The notes: generated by a model from the sequence alone, not told the origin. 64,000 bases of DNA from Ruegeria pomeroyi DSS-3 (GCF_000011965.2 NC_006569.1:310001-374000), one strand, 5' to 3'; positions 45,731 to 54,857 are shown, numbered from the stretch's first letter. Program-made: numbers and translations.

Positions 45731-45844
45731 GACTTGTCTCGCGATTTGAGGGGGCGGGCTGCGTCTTGCCCTTGACCCGGGATCAGGGTCGCATCCTCTG
45801 GTTGAAATTGGAAGCGTCACCTTTGTCGGATGGGCGCCGGGGGG

Positions 45845-46303
45845 CTATCCCAGGCGCGGGAACACGGCGGTTTTCTTGACCGTGCTGTAGACGAAGCTGG
45901 TGTCGATCGAGGCGATGCCGCCGATGGGGTGGATGCGGGTGCGGATAAAGCGTTCATAGGCGTCGAGATCCGAGACCACCACCCGCAGCTGGTAATCCAT
46001 CGCGCCGGTCATGATATGGCATTCCAGCACCTCGTCGATCTGGCGCACGCGGGTTTCAAAGCGGTGCACGTCCTCCTGATTGTGGCGTTCCAGCCGGATG
46101 CGGACAAAGACGGTGATCGGCAACCCATAGGCGGCCGGATCCACATCGACCGAGAAACCCCGGATCGCACCGCTCTTTTCAAGATTGCGCAGGCGGCGCA
46201 GGCAGGGCGAGGGCGAGAGACTCACCTTTTCGGCCAGGTCCTGGTTGGTCATGCGCCCGTCTTGTTGCAGGGCGCGGATGATCTGGCGGTCTTTGCTGTC
46301 CAT
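45845..46303 (-). CDS. mdeR: Lrp/AsnC-family regulator (MdeR-like)
   Basis: A 152-residue Lrp/AsnC regulator. The HTH is DRQIIRALQQDGRMTNQDLAEKVSLSPSPCLRRLRNLEKSGAIRGF, followed by the RAM effector domain (LECHIMTGAMDYQLRVVVSDLDAYERFI). It is divergent from a methionine gamma-lyase gene and an E1-type dehydrogenase, the same arrangement described for mdeR-mdeA-mdeB of Pseudomonas putida. It is therefore likely to activate the lyase operon in response to methionine. A dyad TTGGCAGAATCTGCCAA lies in the shared promoter region. Confidence 0.85.
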   Translation of the reverse strand: MDSKDRQIIRALQQDGRMTNQDLAEKVSLSPSPCLRRLRNLEKSGAIRGFSVDVDPAAYGLPITVFVRIRLERHNQEDVHRFETRVRQIDEVLECHIMTGAMDYQLRVVVSDLDAYERFIRTRIHPIGGIASIDTSFVYSTVKKTAVFPRLG

Positions 46304-46314
46304 GATCGTCTTTC

Positions 46315-46352
46315 TTGGCAGAATCTGCCAAAACTAGATCACAACTTGGCAG
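46315..46352. promoter_or_regulatory. MdeR-type operator region
   Basis: TTGGCAG-AAT-CTGCCAA (46315-46331) is a perfect 7-3-7 dyad, and a further half site TTGGCAG lies at 46346-46352, in the 116-bp gap between the divergent mdeR and mdeA genes. Repeated half-sites in phase fit the multimeric binding of Lrp-family regulators. Confidence 0.6.
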
Positions 46353-46419
46353 TATTCGCAATCTGATCGCAGTTTGACTTGGCTATCCTGACCGCAACAC
46401 CAGATCAGGAGATCCCGCC

Positions 46420-47622
46420 ATGACCCATGCCAAGGGCTTTGCCAGCCGCGCCATCCACCATGCCTATGATCCGCTGGATCACGAGGGCGCGCTGACGCCG
46501 CCGCTGCATCTGACCTCGACCTTTGCCTTCGAGACCGCCGAGGCCGGGGGCGAGATGTTCGCGGGCGAGCGTCAAGGGCATATCTATTCGCGCATCTCGA
46601 ACCCGACGCTGGACCTGCTGGAACAGCGTATCGCCACGCTCGAAGGGGCCGAGGCGGGGCTGGCGCTGTCCTCGGGGATGGGCGCGATCACCGCCGTTCT
46701 GTGGACGCTGTTGTCGCCCGGCGACGAGGTGATCGTGGACAAGACGCTCTATGGCTGCACCTTTTCCTATATGCGGCACGGGCTGGCGAAATGGGGGGTG
46801 ACCATCACCCATGTGGACCTGACCGACCCCGAGAACCTGAAAACCGCGATCAGCGACAAGACCCGCGTGGTCTATTTCGAGACGCCCGCCAACCCGAACA
46901 TGCGGCTGGTTGATATCGCGGCGGTAAGCGAGATTGCCCATGGCGCCAGTGCCTCGGTCGTGGTCGACAATACCTATGCCACGCCCTACCTGACCCGGCC
47001 CATCGAGATGGGCGCCGATATCGTGCTGCATTCGGCCACCAAATATCTGGGCGGCCATGGCGATGTGGTGGCGGGCCTTGTGGTGGGCGGTGCCGAGCAG
47101 ATCAGCGAAATCCGCCTTTACGGCATGAAGGACATGACCGGCGCGGTGATGGCCCCGTTCAACGCGATGCTGATCCTGCGCGGGCTGAAAACGCTGGCGC
47201 TGCGGATGGACCGGCATTGCGCCTCGGCCCAGGTGGTGGCCGAATGGCTGGCCGCGCATCCGGCGGTGGGCGAGGTCCATTTCCCCGGTCTGACGTCTTT
47301 CTCGCAGCACGCGCTGGCGAACCAGCAGATGGCCCAGCCCGGCGCGATGATCGCCTTTGAGCTCAAGGGCGGCATGGACGCGGGCCGGGCGATGATGAAC
47401 CGTCTGAACATGATCGCGCGGGCGGTGTCGCTGGGCGATGCCGAGACGCTGATCCAGCATCCGGCCTCGATGACCCATTCCACCTATACGCCCGAGGAGC
47501 GGGCCGAGCATGGCATCAGCGACGGGCTGGTCCGCCTGTCGGTGGGTCTGGAAGAGGTCGAGGATATCCTGGCCGATCTGGCCCAGTCGCTGGACGCACC
47601 CCAGGTTCAGGCCGCCGCCTGA
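46420..47622 (+). CDS. mdeA: Methionine gamma-lyase
   Basis: PLP enzyme of 400 residues that splits L-methionine into methanethiol, ammonia and 2-oxobutyrate. The Cys/Met metabolism PLP fold is clear: IYSRISNPT (Tyr56, Arg58), the PLP lysine in [13 protein letters not shown] (Lys208), and LYGCTFSY with Tyr111 and Cys113. GMKDMTG supplies Lys237 and Asp238. With a constant shift of three these match Y59, R61, Y114, C116, K211, K240 and D241 of P. putida methionine gamma-lyase, so a cystathionine lyase or synthase is unlikely. It lies between mdeR and mdeB. In marine Roseobacters this reaction yields volatile methanethiol. Confidence 0.92.
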   Translation: MTHAKGFASRAIHHAYDPLDHEGALTPPLHLTSTFAFETAEAGGEMFAGERQGHIYSRISNPTLDLLEQRIATLEGAEAGLALSSGMGAITAVLWTLLSPGDEVIVDKTLYGCTFSYMRHGLAKWGVTITHVDLTDPENLKTAISDKTRVVYFETPANPNMRLVDIAAVSEIAHGASASVVVDNTYATPYLTRPIEMGADIVLHSATKYLGGHGDVVAGLVVGGAEQISEIRLYGMKDMTGAVMAPFNAMLILRGLKTLALRMDRHCASAQVVAEWLAAHPAVGEVHFPGLTSFSQHALANQQMAQPGAMIAFELKGGMDAGRAMMNRLNMIARAVSLGDAETLIQHPASMTHSTYTPEERAEHGISDGLVRLSVGLEEVEDILADLAQSLDAPQVQAAA

Positions 47623-47632
47623 GGGCGGTGGC

Positions 47633-47663
47633 GGCCGCGCGCCTCGGGGAGTGGCGCGCGGCC
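47633..47663. terminator. Strong hairpin between mdeA and mdeB
   Basis: Perfect 11-bp arms GGCCGCGCGCC and GGCGCGCGGCC enclose a 9-base loop, 10 bp after the mdeA stop. No T-tract follows, so it may be a partial terminator or an mRNA-stabilising element that sets the ratio of mdeA to mdeB. Confidence 0.5.
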
Positions 47664-47788
47664 CCCGAATACACCCTGTCCGGTTCCGGGGCGCGGGCGC
47701 CTGCCGCCCTTGAAACCCCGCGCGACCGGGGCGGGGAGATGATAGACTTCGCCCGGCGGGCCCGCCCGCACCAAGAAGGAGAGCACCG

Positions 47789-50179
47789 ATGAGCACGCCG
47801 CAGGACCTTAGCCATCTCAAGACCATCGAACAGCGCATCCTGTGGCTGTCGCACTGGATGATCCATCACGCCAATCACATCCGCCCCAAGGTGGACGGGA
47901 TCAAGATCGGCGGGCATCAGGCCAGTTCGGCCTCGATGGTGTCGATCATGACCGCGCTCTACTTCAGCACGCTGCGCCCCGAGGACCGGGTGGCGGTGAA
48001 ACCCCATGCCAGCCCGGTGTTTCATGCGATCCAGTACCTGATGGGCAATCTGGACCGCGCGCGGATGGAGAATTTCCGGGGCTATGGCGGGGTGCAATCC
48101 TATCCCAGCCGCACCAAGGATGTGGATGACGTCGATTTCTCGACCGGCTCTGTCGGGCTGGGCGTGGCTGTCACCGCCTTTGCCGCGCTGGTGCAGGATT
48201 ACATTGCCGCCAAGGACTGGGGACAGGGCGCGCCCATGGGCCGGATGGTGGCGCTGGTGGGCGATGCCGAACTGGACGAGGGCAATGTTTACGAGACCCT
48301 GCAAGAAGGGTGGAAGAACGACCTGCGCAATTGCTGGTGGATCATCGACTATAACCGCCAGTCGCTGGACGGGATTGTGCGCGAGGGTCTGTTCGAGCGG
48401 GTCGAGAAGATTTTCGACGCCTTTGGCTGGGACGTGGTGCGGATCAAGTATGGCGCCCTGCAACGGGCCGCGTTTCAGGAGCCGGGCGGTGATGCCCTGC
48501 GCGACTGGATCGACGCCTGCCCGAACCAGCAATATTCGGCGTTGACCTTCATGGGCGGTGCGGTCTGGCGCAAGCGGCTGATGGAGGATCTGGGCGATCA
48601 GGGCCCGGTCTCGGCGCTGCTTGACCGGCGCAGCGATGACGAGCTGGCCGAGTTGATGGAAAACCTCGGCGGCAATTGCGTGGCCACCATGGCCGAGACA
48701 TTCGCCGCTATCGACCATGACCGGCCCACCTGTTTCCTGGCCTATACGGTCAAGGGCTGGGGCACGCCGATCGCGGGGCACAAGGACAATCATGGCGGGC
48801 TGATGAACAAGACCCAGTTCGCCGCCTGGCAGGCCCATATGGGTGTGCCCGAGGGGCAGGAATGGGAGCCGCTGGCCACCGTTGCCGACCCCGCCGCGCT
48901 GCGTGCATTCCTGGATGGGGTGCCGTTTTTCGCCAAGGGTCGGCGGCGGTTTTCCGATGCGCGCCTTGCCGTGCCGGGGATCGAGATTGCGAGCGACCGC
49001 GAGATCTCGACCCAGGCCGCCTTTGGCAAGGTGCTGGACGATCTGTCCAAGGGCGACAGCGAGCTGGCGGCGCGCATCGTCACCACCTCGCCCGATGTGA
49101 CCGGGACGACGAACCTTGGCCCCTGGGTGAACCGGCGCAAGCTGTTTGCCCGCAAGGATCAGGCCGATGCCTTTATCGAGCACAAGATCCCCTCGACCGC
49201 GAAATGGGAGTTTACGCCCAAGGGCCAGCATATCGAGCTGGGCATCGCCGAGATGAACCTGATGCTGCTGTTGGGCGCGGCGGGGCTGAGCCATTCGCTG
49301 TTCGGCAAGCGGCTGATCCCGGTCGGCACGGTCTATGACCCGTTTGTGGCGCGCGGACTCGATGCGCTGAACTATGCCTGTTACCAGGACGCGCGGTTCT
49401 TGCTGGTGGGCACGCCCTCGGGCGTGACGCTGGCACCTGAAGGCGGGGCGCATCAATCCATCGGCTCGCCCCTGATCGGGATGAGCCAGGACGGGCTGGC
49501 CGCGTTCGAACCCGCCTTTGCCGACGAGCTGGCGGTGATCATGGAATGGGCGTTCGACTATCTGCAACGCGATGGCGAGGGTGATCCGGACGAGCGCACA
49601 TGGCTGCGCGACGAGACCGGGGGCAGCGTCTATCTCAGGCTCTCGACCAATCCGATCGAACAGCCGGGCAAGCGGGTGGACGACGCGTTCCGCCAGGGCG
49701 CCATCGACGGCGCCTATTGGCTGCGCAAGCCGGGGCCAAATGCCGAGGTGGTGATCGCCTATCAGGGCGCGGTGGCGCCCGAGGCGATCCGCGCCGCCGG
49801 CCTGCTGGGCGAGGCGCGCCGCGATGTCGGCGTGCTGGCGGTGACCTCGGCCGACCGGCTGAACGCGGGCTGGAGCGCCGCGCAGCGGGCGCGGGCGCGC
49901 GACAACCCGGCGGCGCTGTCGCATATCGAACGGCTGATGGGGGAATTGCCGCCGCATTGCCGGCTGGTGACGGTGATCGACGGGCATCCGGCGACACTGG
50001 GCTGGCTGGGCTCGGTGGCCGGGCACCGGACCATCCCGCTGGGGGTCGAGCATTTCGGCCAGACCGGCACCATCGGCGATCTCTACCGCCATTTCGGCAT
50101 CGACGCGGGCGCGATTGTCGAACGGGTCGAGGGGCTGACCTCCGGTCGTCCGGGGCAACCCGCGCGGCTGGTCGGATAG
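47789..50179 (+). CDS. mdeB: Homodimeric 2-oxoacid dehydrogenase E1 (MdeB-like, 2-oxobutyrate)
   Basis: ThDP-dependent E1 component of the AceE/transketolase type, 796 residues. The first domain has GHQASSASMVSIMTALYF and the cofactor motif LVGDAELDEGNVYETLQEGWKN with WWIIDYNRQSLDG. The pyrimidine and C-terminal domains include IELGIAEMNLMLLLGAAGLS and GGAHQSIGSPLIG. It is shorter than typical pyruvate dehydrogenase AceE (near 890 residues). Following mdeA, it is best read as the MdeB enzyme that oxidises the 2-oxobutyrate made by methionine gamma-lyase. No E2 or E3 gene is nearby, so it would borrow those subunits. Confidence 0.83.
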   Translation: MSTPQDLSHLKTIEQRILWLSHWMIHHANHIRPKVDGIKIGGHQASSASMVSIMTALYFSTLRPEDRVAVKPHASPVFHAIQYLMGNLDRARMENFRGYGGVQSYPSRTKDVDDVDFSTGSVGLGVAVTAFAALVQDYIAAKDWGQGAPMGRMVALVGDAELDEGNVYETLQEGWKNDLRNCWWIIDYNRQSLDGIVREGLFERVEKIFDAFGWDVVRIKYGALQRAAFQEPGGDALRDWIDACPNQQYSALTFMGGAVWRKRLMEDLGDQGPVSALLDRRSDDELAELMENLGGNCVATMAETFAAIDHDRPTCFLAYTVKGWGTPIAGHKDNHGGLMNKTQFAAWQAHMGVPEGQEWEPLATVADPAALRAFLDGVPFFAKGRRRFSDARLAVPGIEIASDREISTQAAFGKVLDDLSKGDSELAARIVTTSPDVTGTTNLGPWVNRRKLFARKDQADAFIEHKIPSTAKWEFTPKGQHIELGIAEMNLMLLLGAAGLSHSLFGKRLIPVGTVYDPFVARGLDALNYACYQDARFLLVGTPSGVTLAPEGGAHQSIGSPLIGMSQDGLAAFEPAFADELAVIMEWAFDYLQRDGEGDPDERTWLRDETGGSVYLRLSTNPIEQPGKRVDDAFRQGAIDGAYWLRKPGPNAEVVIAYQGAVAPEAIRAAGLLGEARRDVGVLAVTSADRLNAGWSAAQRARARDNPAALSHIERLMGELPPHCRLVTVIDGHPATLGWLGSVAGHRTIPLGVEHFGQTGTIGDLYRHFGIDAGAIVERVEGLTSGRPGQPARLVG

Positions 50180-50243
50180 GGCTTGCCCCCGCCTGCCGGA
50201 AAGTGGTTAACCTGTTACAGGCTCGGGCCGCGGGTCAAGGGGG

Positions 50244-50291
50244 CAGGGATTTAAGGAAATCCCTGCTGACAGGATTTCACTTGAAATCCTG
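50244..50291. repeat. Two related tandem hairpins after mdeB
   Basis: CAGGGATTT-AAGG-AAATCCCTG (50244-50265) is followed after 4 bp by CAGGATTTC-ACTT-GAAATCCTG (50270-50291). Both have perfect 9-bp arms and 4-base loops and share a CAGG(G)ATTT core. They lie in the 151-bp gap between mdeB and the CHMI-like gene. A terminator array or a dispersed palindromic element is possible. Confidence 0.6.
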
Positions 50292-50330
50292 TGCCACCGC
50301 CCCGCCTGACCCTGGTGCGAGGAGGAGGCC

Positions 50331-50708
50331 ATGCCGCATTTCATCGTCGAATATTCCGGCAATCTCGAAGACGCGCTGGATATCGGCGCGCTTTGCGAGG
50401 TGATCCGCGCCACGGCGGCGGGGATCGACACCTTTCCCATGCCGGGCATCCGGGTGCGCGCCTTTCGTGCCGATCACTGGGCGATTGCCGATGGCGATCC
50501 CAAACATGGGTTCATCGACATCTCGATCCGCCTGCGCGCCGGTCGCGCGCCCGAGGTGAAACAGGCCGCCGCCGCCGAAGTTTTCGAGGCGGTCCGCGCC
50601 TTTGTCGCTCCGGTCATGGCGCAGCGCTCGCTGGCCCTGTCGCTGGAGATGCGCGACATCGACCCGGACCTGTCGCCCAAGACCGGCTCGATCCGCGATC
50701 ACCTCTGA
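50331..50708 (+). CDS. 5-carboxymethyl-2-hydroxymuconate isomerase (CHMI) family protein
   Basis: A 125-residue protein of the tautomerase superfamily CHMI branch. It begins MPHFIVEYSGNLEDALDI, leaving Pro as the catalytic N-terminal residue after Met removal. Conserved stretches are PMPGIRVRAFRADHWAIADGDPKHGFIDISIRLRAGR and MRDIDPDLSPKTGSIRDHL. In characterised members it isomerises a homoprotocatechuate intermediate, but no other genes of that pathway are present here, so the role is open. An AGGAGG site sits just before the ATG at 50331. It ends in a 10-bp overlap with the convergent VOC gene. Confidence 0.83.
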   Translation: MPHFIVEYSGNLEDALDIGALCEVIRATAAGIDTFPMPGIRVRAFRADHWAIADGDPKHGFIDISIRLRAGRAPEVKQAAAAEVFEAVRAFVAPVMAQRSLALSLEMRDIDPDLSPKTGSIRDHL

Positions 50709-51160
50709 CGCCAACGCGACCACGGACCGATGCCAAAGTCAGGGTCGGGCGCATCGGGCAGGGGGCAGAGGAACTCGATCGAATGCCCGTCGGGGTCCTT
50801 GCAATAGACGGTAAGCGCCGGCATCCAGCCGATCACCACCGCTTCGCTGACAGGGTCACCATCAAAGCCCAGCGGATCAACGCCTGCCGCCGTTAACGCG
50901 GCGGGGACGGCCAGAACCGCCTCCAGTTCCAGCCGGAACGCCATGTGAAGGACCATCCGCATCGGTGCGCTGCCCGCCTGCCACAGGCCCAGCATCCCGG
51001 TCTGCTGACCGCCCACCCAGAGAAACGCCAGCCCCCGCGCCGCATGACGATGGGCCAGTTCCAGCCCCAGAACATCGCGGTAGAACGTGACGGCGCGGTC
51101 GAGGTCGCGCACCGGCAGGTGGGTTTCATAGACGGCATCGATCCGGGGAAAGCGGGGCAT
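50699..51160 (-). CDS. VOC-superfamily (glyoxalase/dioxygenase-fold) protein
   Basis: A 153-residue single VOC-fold protein with two beta-alpha-beta-beta-beta halves: YETHLPVRDLDRAVTFYRDVLGLELAHR and ALTVYCKDPDGHSIEFLCPL. Candidate metal ligands are His in ETHLPV, the region around RMVLHMAF, and Glu in SIEFLC. ATG 51160 (MPRFPRIDAV) is chosen over 51205 because the fold begins immediately after. The substrate is unknown. It converges on the CHMI-like gene. Confidence 0.8.
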   Translation of the reverse strand: MPRFPRIDAVYETHLPVRDLDRAVTFYRDVLGLELAHRHAARGLAFLWVGGQQTGMLGLWQAGSAPMRMVLHMAFRLELEAVLAVPAALTAAGVDPLGFDGDPVSEAVVIGWMPALTVYCKDPDGHSIEFLCPLPDAPDPDFGIGPWSRWRQR

Positions 51161-51283
51161 GGGTCTCTCTCGATTTGGTATCATGCGCCCAGGCTGCGGC
51201 CTCAACCCCGGTTGAGGTCAAGCACTTGTTCAAAGGCGGAGATTGCCCTAGCCCCGCTGCCCGATCCGCTGTAATTGCCGGGG

Positions 51284-52402
51284 ATGGACAAGACGCAAAG
51301 CTATGACATTTTCCTGATCGCCCCGCCGGGGCTGGAACAGGTGCTGGCTGAGGAGGCCACCGCCTGCGGTTTTGATGAACCGCGCGTGGTGCCCGGCGGG
51401 GTCGAGACGCGCGGGCCCTGGTCCGAAGTGATGCGCGCCAATCTGGTGCTGCGCGGTGCGGGCCGGGTACTGGTGCGGATCGGCGGCTTTCCGGCGGTGC
51501 ACCTGGCCCAGCTCGACAAGCGGGCGCGCAAGTTTGCCTGGGGCGATTTCCTGCGTCCCGACCGGCCCATCCGGGTCGAGGCGGTCAGCCGCAAGTCCAA
51601 GATCTATCACGCGGGTGCCGCCAAGCAGCGCGTCGAACGTGCGATCACCGAAGAGCTGGGCGCCCCCATCTCGGATGAGGCCGAGATCCGCCTGATGCTG
51701 CGGATCGAGCGGGATTTCTGCACCTTCTCGATCGACACCTCGGGCGAGGCGCTGCACAAGCGTGGCCACAAGGAGGCGGTGGGCAAGGCCCCCATGCGCG
51801 AGACAATGGCCGCGCTGTTCCTGCGCCAATGCGGCTTCGACGGGGCCGAACCCGTGCTCGACCCGATGTGCGGCTCGGGCTCTTTTGTGATCGAGGCGGC
51901 GGAATGGGCGGCGGGTCTGATGCCCGGGCGCTCGCGCAGCTTCGCCTTTGAACAGCTGGCGGGGTTCGACGCCGCCCAGTGGCAGTCGATGCGCAACGCG
52001 GCGGGCGCGGGCGGTAGGCCCGAAAGCCTGTACAGCGGTTCGGACCGTAACGCGGGCGCCATCGACGCCAGCCGCGCCAATGCGACCCGCGCGGGCGTGG
52101 CCGATTTCTGCGCGTTTCATCAGCGCCCGGTCAGCGATATCCGCCCGCCCGAGGGGCGGCCCGGTCTGGTCATCGTCAACCCGCCCTATGGCGCGCGCAT
52201 CGGCGATCAGGCGCGGCTGCGCTCGCTTTACGGCAGCCTGGGCAAGGTGCTGATGGACCGGTTCTCGGGCTGGCGCGTCGGGCTGATCACCTCGGAGATG
52301 AGCCTGGCGCGGTCGACGCGATTGCCGTTTCAGGCGCCCGGCCCGGTGGTCGATCACGGCGGTATCAAGGTGCGGCTTTACCAGTCGGTCCGGCTGCGCT
52401 GA
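51284..52402 (+). CDS. THUMP-domain class I SAM-dependent rRNA methyltransferase (RlmL/YpsC-like)
   Basis: RNA methyltransferase of 372 residues. The N-terminal half resembles the THUMP-containing RlmL N-terminus (DIFLIAPPGLEQVLAEEATACGF, RVEAVSRKSKIYHAGAAKQRVERAI). The C-terminal Rossmann domain has VLDPMCGSGSFVIEAA as motif I and the catalytic VIVNPPYGARIGD motif of base N-methyltransferases. It most likely methylates a guanine of 23S rRNA, as RlmL does. ATG 51284 is preferred to a TTG three codons earlier. Confidence 0.87.
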   Translation: MDKTQSYDIFLIAPPGLEQVLAEEATACGFDEPRVVPGGVETRGPWSEVMRANLVLRGAGRVLVRIGGFPAVHLAQLDKRARKFAWGDFLRPDRPIRVEAVSRKSKIYHAGAAKQRVERAITEELGAPISDEAEIRLMLRIERDFCTFSIDTSGEALHKRGHKEAVGKAPMRETMAALFLRQCGFDGAEPVLDPMCGSGSFVIEAAEWAAGLMPGRSRSFAFEQLAGFDAAQWQSMRNAAGAGGRPESLYSGSDRNAGAIDASRANATRAGVADFCAFHQRPVSDIRPPEGRPGLVIVNPPYGARIGDQARLRSLYGSLGKVLMDRFSGWRVGLITSEMSLARSTRLPFQAPGPVVDHGGIKVRLYQSVRLR

Positions 52403-52507
52403 TCGGGCCGCAAATGCCGCTTGACGGAGGCGGGCGCAAAAGGCAGATGCGTCGCGCGCGCAACCGGTCTAGTCTGACCGCACGTCGCCCCGAAGCAGGA
52501 GAGAGCC

Positions 52508-53212
52508 GTGGCCCATGAGGCGCAGAAAGCCATCGCGCGCAACTCGCTGCTGATCCGGTCGCTGCCGGAACAGCATGTGGACGCGCTGCTGAGCCAGGCG
52601 GTCTGGCGCAGCTATGACCGGGGCGAGACGCTGTTCCTGCAAGAGGAAAAGGCGCAGGCGATCCATGTGGTGATCGACGGCTGGGTCAAGCTGTTCCGGA
52701 TGACGCCGACCGGGTCCGAGGCGGTGGTGAGCGTGTTCACCCGCGGCGAAAGCTTTGGCGAGGCGGTGGCGCTGCGCAACACGCCCTATCCGGTCTCGGC
52801 CGAGGCGGTGACGCCCTGCGAGGTGATGCATATCCCCAGCCCGGTCTTTGTCTCGCTGATGCGGCGCGACCCCGAGATCTGTATCTCGATCCTGGCTACA
52901 ACGTTCGGGCATCTGCATTCGCTGGTGGCGCAGCTGGAACAGCTGAAGGCGCAGACCGGGGCACAGCGGGTGGCCGAGTTCCTGCTGGAGCTGTGCGATT
53001 GCGACACCGGCGCCTGCGAGGTGACGCTGCCTTATGACAAGATGCTGATCGCGGGCCGTCTGGGCATGAAGCCCGAAAGCCTGAGCCGCGCCTTTTCGCG
53101 GCTCAAGGCGGCGGGGGTCACGGTCAAGCGCAACCATGCCGAGATCGAGGATATCGCGCTGTTGCGCGATTATGCCGAGAGCGATCCGGCCGATAGCTGG
53201 AGCAAGTCATGA
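52508..53212 (+). CDS. Crp/Fnr-family transcriptional regulator
   Basis: A 234-residue regulator with a cyclic-nucleotide-type beta-barrel (about 15-125: RGETLFLQEEKAQAIHVVIDGWVKLFRMTPTGSEAVVSVFTRGESFGEAVALR) and a C-terminal winged HTH (LPYDKMLIAGRLGMKPESLSRAFSRLKAAGVTV). It lacks the N-terminal Cys cluster of Fnr, so it is not an iron-sulfur oxygen sensor of that type and is closer to the Dnr/NnrR-like branch. The start is GTG 52508. It overlaps the DUF4202 gene by 4 bp, implying joint expression. The signal is unknown. Confidence 0.87.
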   Translation: MAHEAQKAIARNSLLIRSLPEQHVDALLSQAVWRSYDRGETLFLQEEKAQAIHVVIDGWVKLFRMTPTGSEAVVSVFTRGESFGEAVALRNTPYPVSAEAVTPCEVMHIPSPVFVSLMRRDPEICISILATTFGHLHSLVAQLEQLKAQTGAQRVAEFLLELCDCDTGACEVTLPYDKMLIAGRLGMKPESLSRAFSRLKAAGVTVKRNHAEIEDIALLRDYAESDPADSWSKS

Positions 53213-53772
53213 CGAGCCGGGTGCAGGTGGTTCTGGCCGCCATCGACAGTGCCAACAGTGCCGACCCGCGCCTGGACGAGGGCCGGCCCGAGGCGCAGCT
53301 TTACGGCGAACGGATGAGCGCCGAGCTGGCACGGCTGGTGCCCGATGCAGCGGATGTGTTGCAGATCGCCGCGCGCGGCCAGCATGTGGAACGCTGGAAA
53401 CTGGCGCGCGCCACATACCCTGAGGGCCGCGCCGGGTACCTGGCCTGGCGGCGGGCGCAGGCGGTGCACCATGCCGAGGTTGTGGGCCGGCTGATGTCCG
53501 AGGCCGGATATGGCGCCGAGGAGATCGAGACGGCGGGCCGGATGCTGCGCAAGCAAGGCATCAAGCGCGACCCGCTGGTGCAGGCGCTGGAGGACGTGAT
53601 CTGTTTCGTCTTCCTGCGGTGGTATTTCGCGCCCTTTGCGGCCAAGCACAGCCCGGAAAAGGTTCAGGACATCGTCGAAAAGACCGCGCGCAAGATGTCG
53701 GCGCCTGCGCGCGCGCGGGTGCTGGAGGAGTTCGACCTGCCCGCCGATCTGGCCACCGCTTTCGCGGGCTGA
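53209..53772 (+). CDS. DUF4202 family protein
   Basis: A 187-residue protein of the DUF4202 family. Typical stretches are LYGERMSAELARLVPDAADVLQIAARGQHVERWKLARATYPEGRAGYLAWRRAQAVHHAE, with several His residues, and LEDVICFVFLRWYFAPFAAKHSPEKVQDIVEKTARKMS. The His-rich pattern recalls HD-type metal proteins, but activity is unknown to me. It overlaps the Crp/Fnr gene by 4 bp. Confidence 0.82.
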   Translation: MTSRVQVVLAAIDSANSADPRLDEGRPEAQLYGERMSAELARLVPDAADVLQIAARGQHVERWKLARATYPEGRAGYLAWRRAQAVHHAEVVGRLMSEAGYGAEEIETAGRMLRKQGIKRDPLVQALEDVICFVFLRWYFAPFAAKHSPEKVQDIVEKTARKMSAPARARVLEEFDLPADLATAFAG

Positions 53773-53780
53773 ACCGGGCC

Positions 53781-54857
53781 TCAGCCGTAGCGCGCCGCGC
53801 TGGCCAGCGCGGCCCGCATCTCCTCGATCAGATGTTGCATCAGCTCGGCCGCCGACAGCCGCCGCGCCAGACCCAGCCCCTGACCGGCCCAGAGCGACAG
53901 GAAATCCGGGTTCTGCTGTTTGGCGGCTTCGGCGCGCAGGGTGCGGGTCAGCGCGTTCTGATAGGGAAAGTCGAGCAACCGGTCGGGCATTGCCTCGCCA
54001 TCGGCGATGACGCGGTTGCGGATGCCCCGCGCCGGGCGCCCGGAAAAGGCGCGGGTGAGGGTGGTGTCGGTCTCTTTCGCGTCCAGGATCGCCTGTTTAT
54101 GCGCCTCGGGAATGCCGGCCTCGGTCGTGGTCAAAAAGGCGGTGCCCATCTGTGCCGCGCTGGCGCCCAGTGCCAGGGCGGCGGCGATGCCGCGCCCGTC
54201 GGTGATGCCGCCCGAGGCGACCACCGGCACGCCGACAGCCGAGACCACCTGCGGCACCAGCGCCATGGTGCCCACCATCGCACGGGTCAGATCGGCGCCG
54301 AACCCGGCCCGGTGGCCACCCGCCTCAGCGCCCTGGGCGATCACCGCGTCGACGCCCGCCGCCTCGAGCGCCTGCGCCTCGGCGACGCTGGTGGCGGTGC
54401 CCATCACCAGCATGCCGCGCTGTCTGGCCCGCTCGATCACATGCTCGGGCATGATGCCGAAGGCAAAGCTGAAGACCGAGGCGCCGCTGTCCAGCACCTG
54501 CTCCACCTGTGCCTCGAAATCGAACTCGGCCCCGTTGACCGTGCCGGGCGGGGTGATCCCCAGCGCCTGGTAATGCGGCCGCACGAAGTCGAGCGCGGGG
54601 CCCGGATCGGCGGGCGGCGGCGGCGGATCGAGCGGCGCGAACAGGTTGACGGCAAAGCCCGCATTGCTGCCCTCGCGCACGCGGGTGGCATTGGCGCTGA
54701 TCCGGTCGGGTTGCAGATAGGACACCCCCATGCTGCCCAGCCCGCCGGCCTTGCCCACGGCCATCACCATCTCGGGCGTGTCGCCGCCGCCCGCCATCGG
54801 CGCCTGGATGATCGGATGGTCGAGCGCCAGACGCTCCATCAAGCTGTTTCGGTACAT
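53781..54857 (-). CDS. NAD(P)H-dependent flavin oxidoreductase / nitronate monooxygenase
   Basis: FMN-dependent TIM-barrel enzyme of 358 residues of the nitronate monooxygenase family. It has HPIIQAPMAGGGDTPEMVMAVGKAGGLGSMGVSYLQPD at the N-terminus, the active-site AVIAQGAEAGGHRAGFG, and the phosphate-binding VGVPVVASGGITDGRGIAAALALGASAAQMGTAFL. Class I members oxidise toxic nitronates such as propionate-3-nitronate. It is divergent from a LysR regulator and converges with the DUF4202 gene 8 bp away. Confidence 0.87.
   Translation of the reverse strand: MYRNSLMERLALDHPIIQAPMAGGGDTPEMVMAVGKAGGLGSMGVSYLQPDRISANATRVREGSNAGFAVNLFAPLDPPPPPADPGPALDFVRPHYQALGITPPGTVNGAEFDFEAQVEQVLDSGASVFSFAFGIMPEHVIERARQRGMLVMGTATSVAEAQALEAAGVDAVIAQGAEAGGHRAGFGADLTRAMVGTMALVPQVVSAVGVPVVASGGITDGRGIAAALALGASAAQMGTAFLTTTEAGIPEAHKQAILDAKETDTTLTRAFSGRPARGIRNRVIADGEAMPDRLLDFPYQNALTRTLRAEAAKQQNPDFLSLWAGQGLGLARRLSAAELMQHLIEEMRAALASAARYG

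Noticed and set aside
47516..50158. An 880-codon minus-strand frame over mdeB, and a similar one over mdeA (46405-47838)
   Set aside because: Both are opposite genes with clear active-site motifs, and the composition is that of GC-bias shadows.
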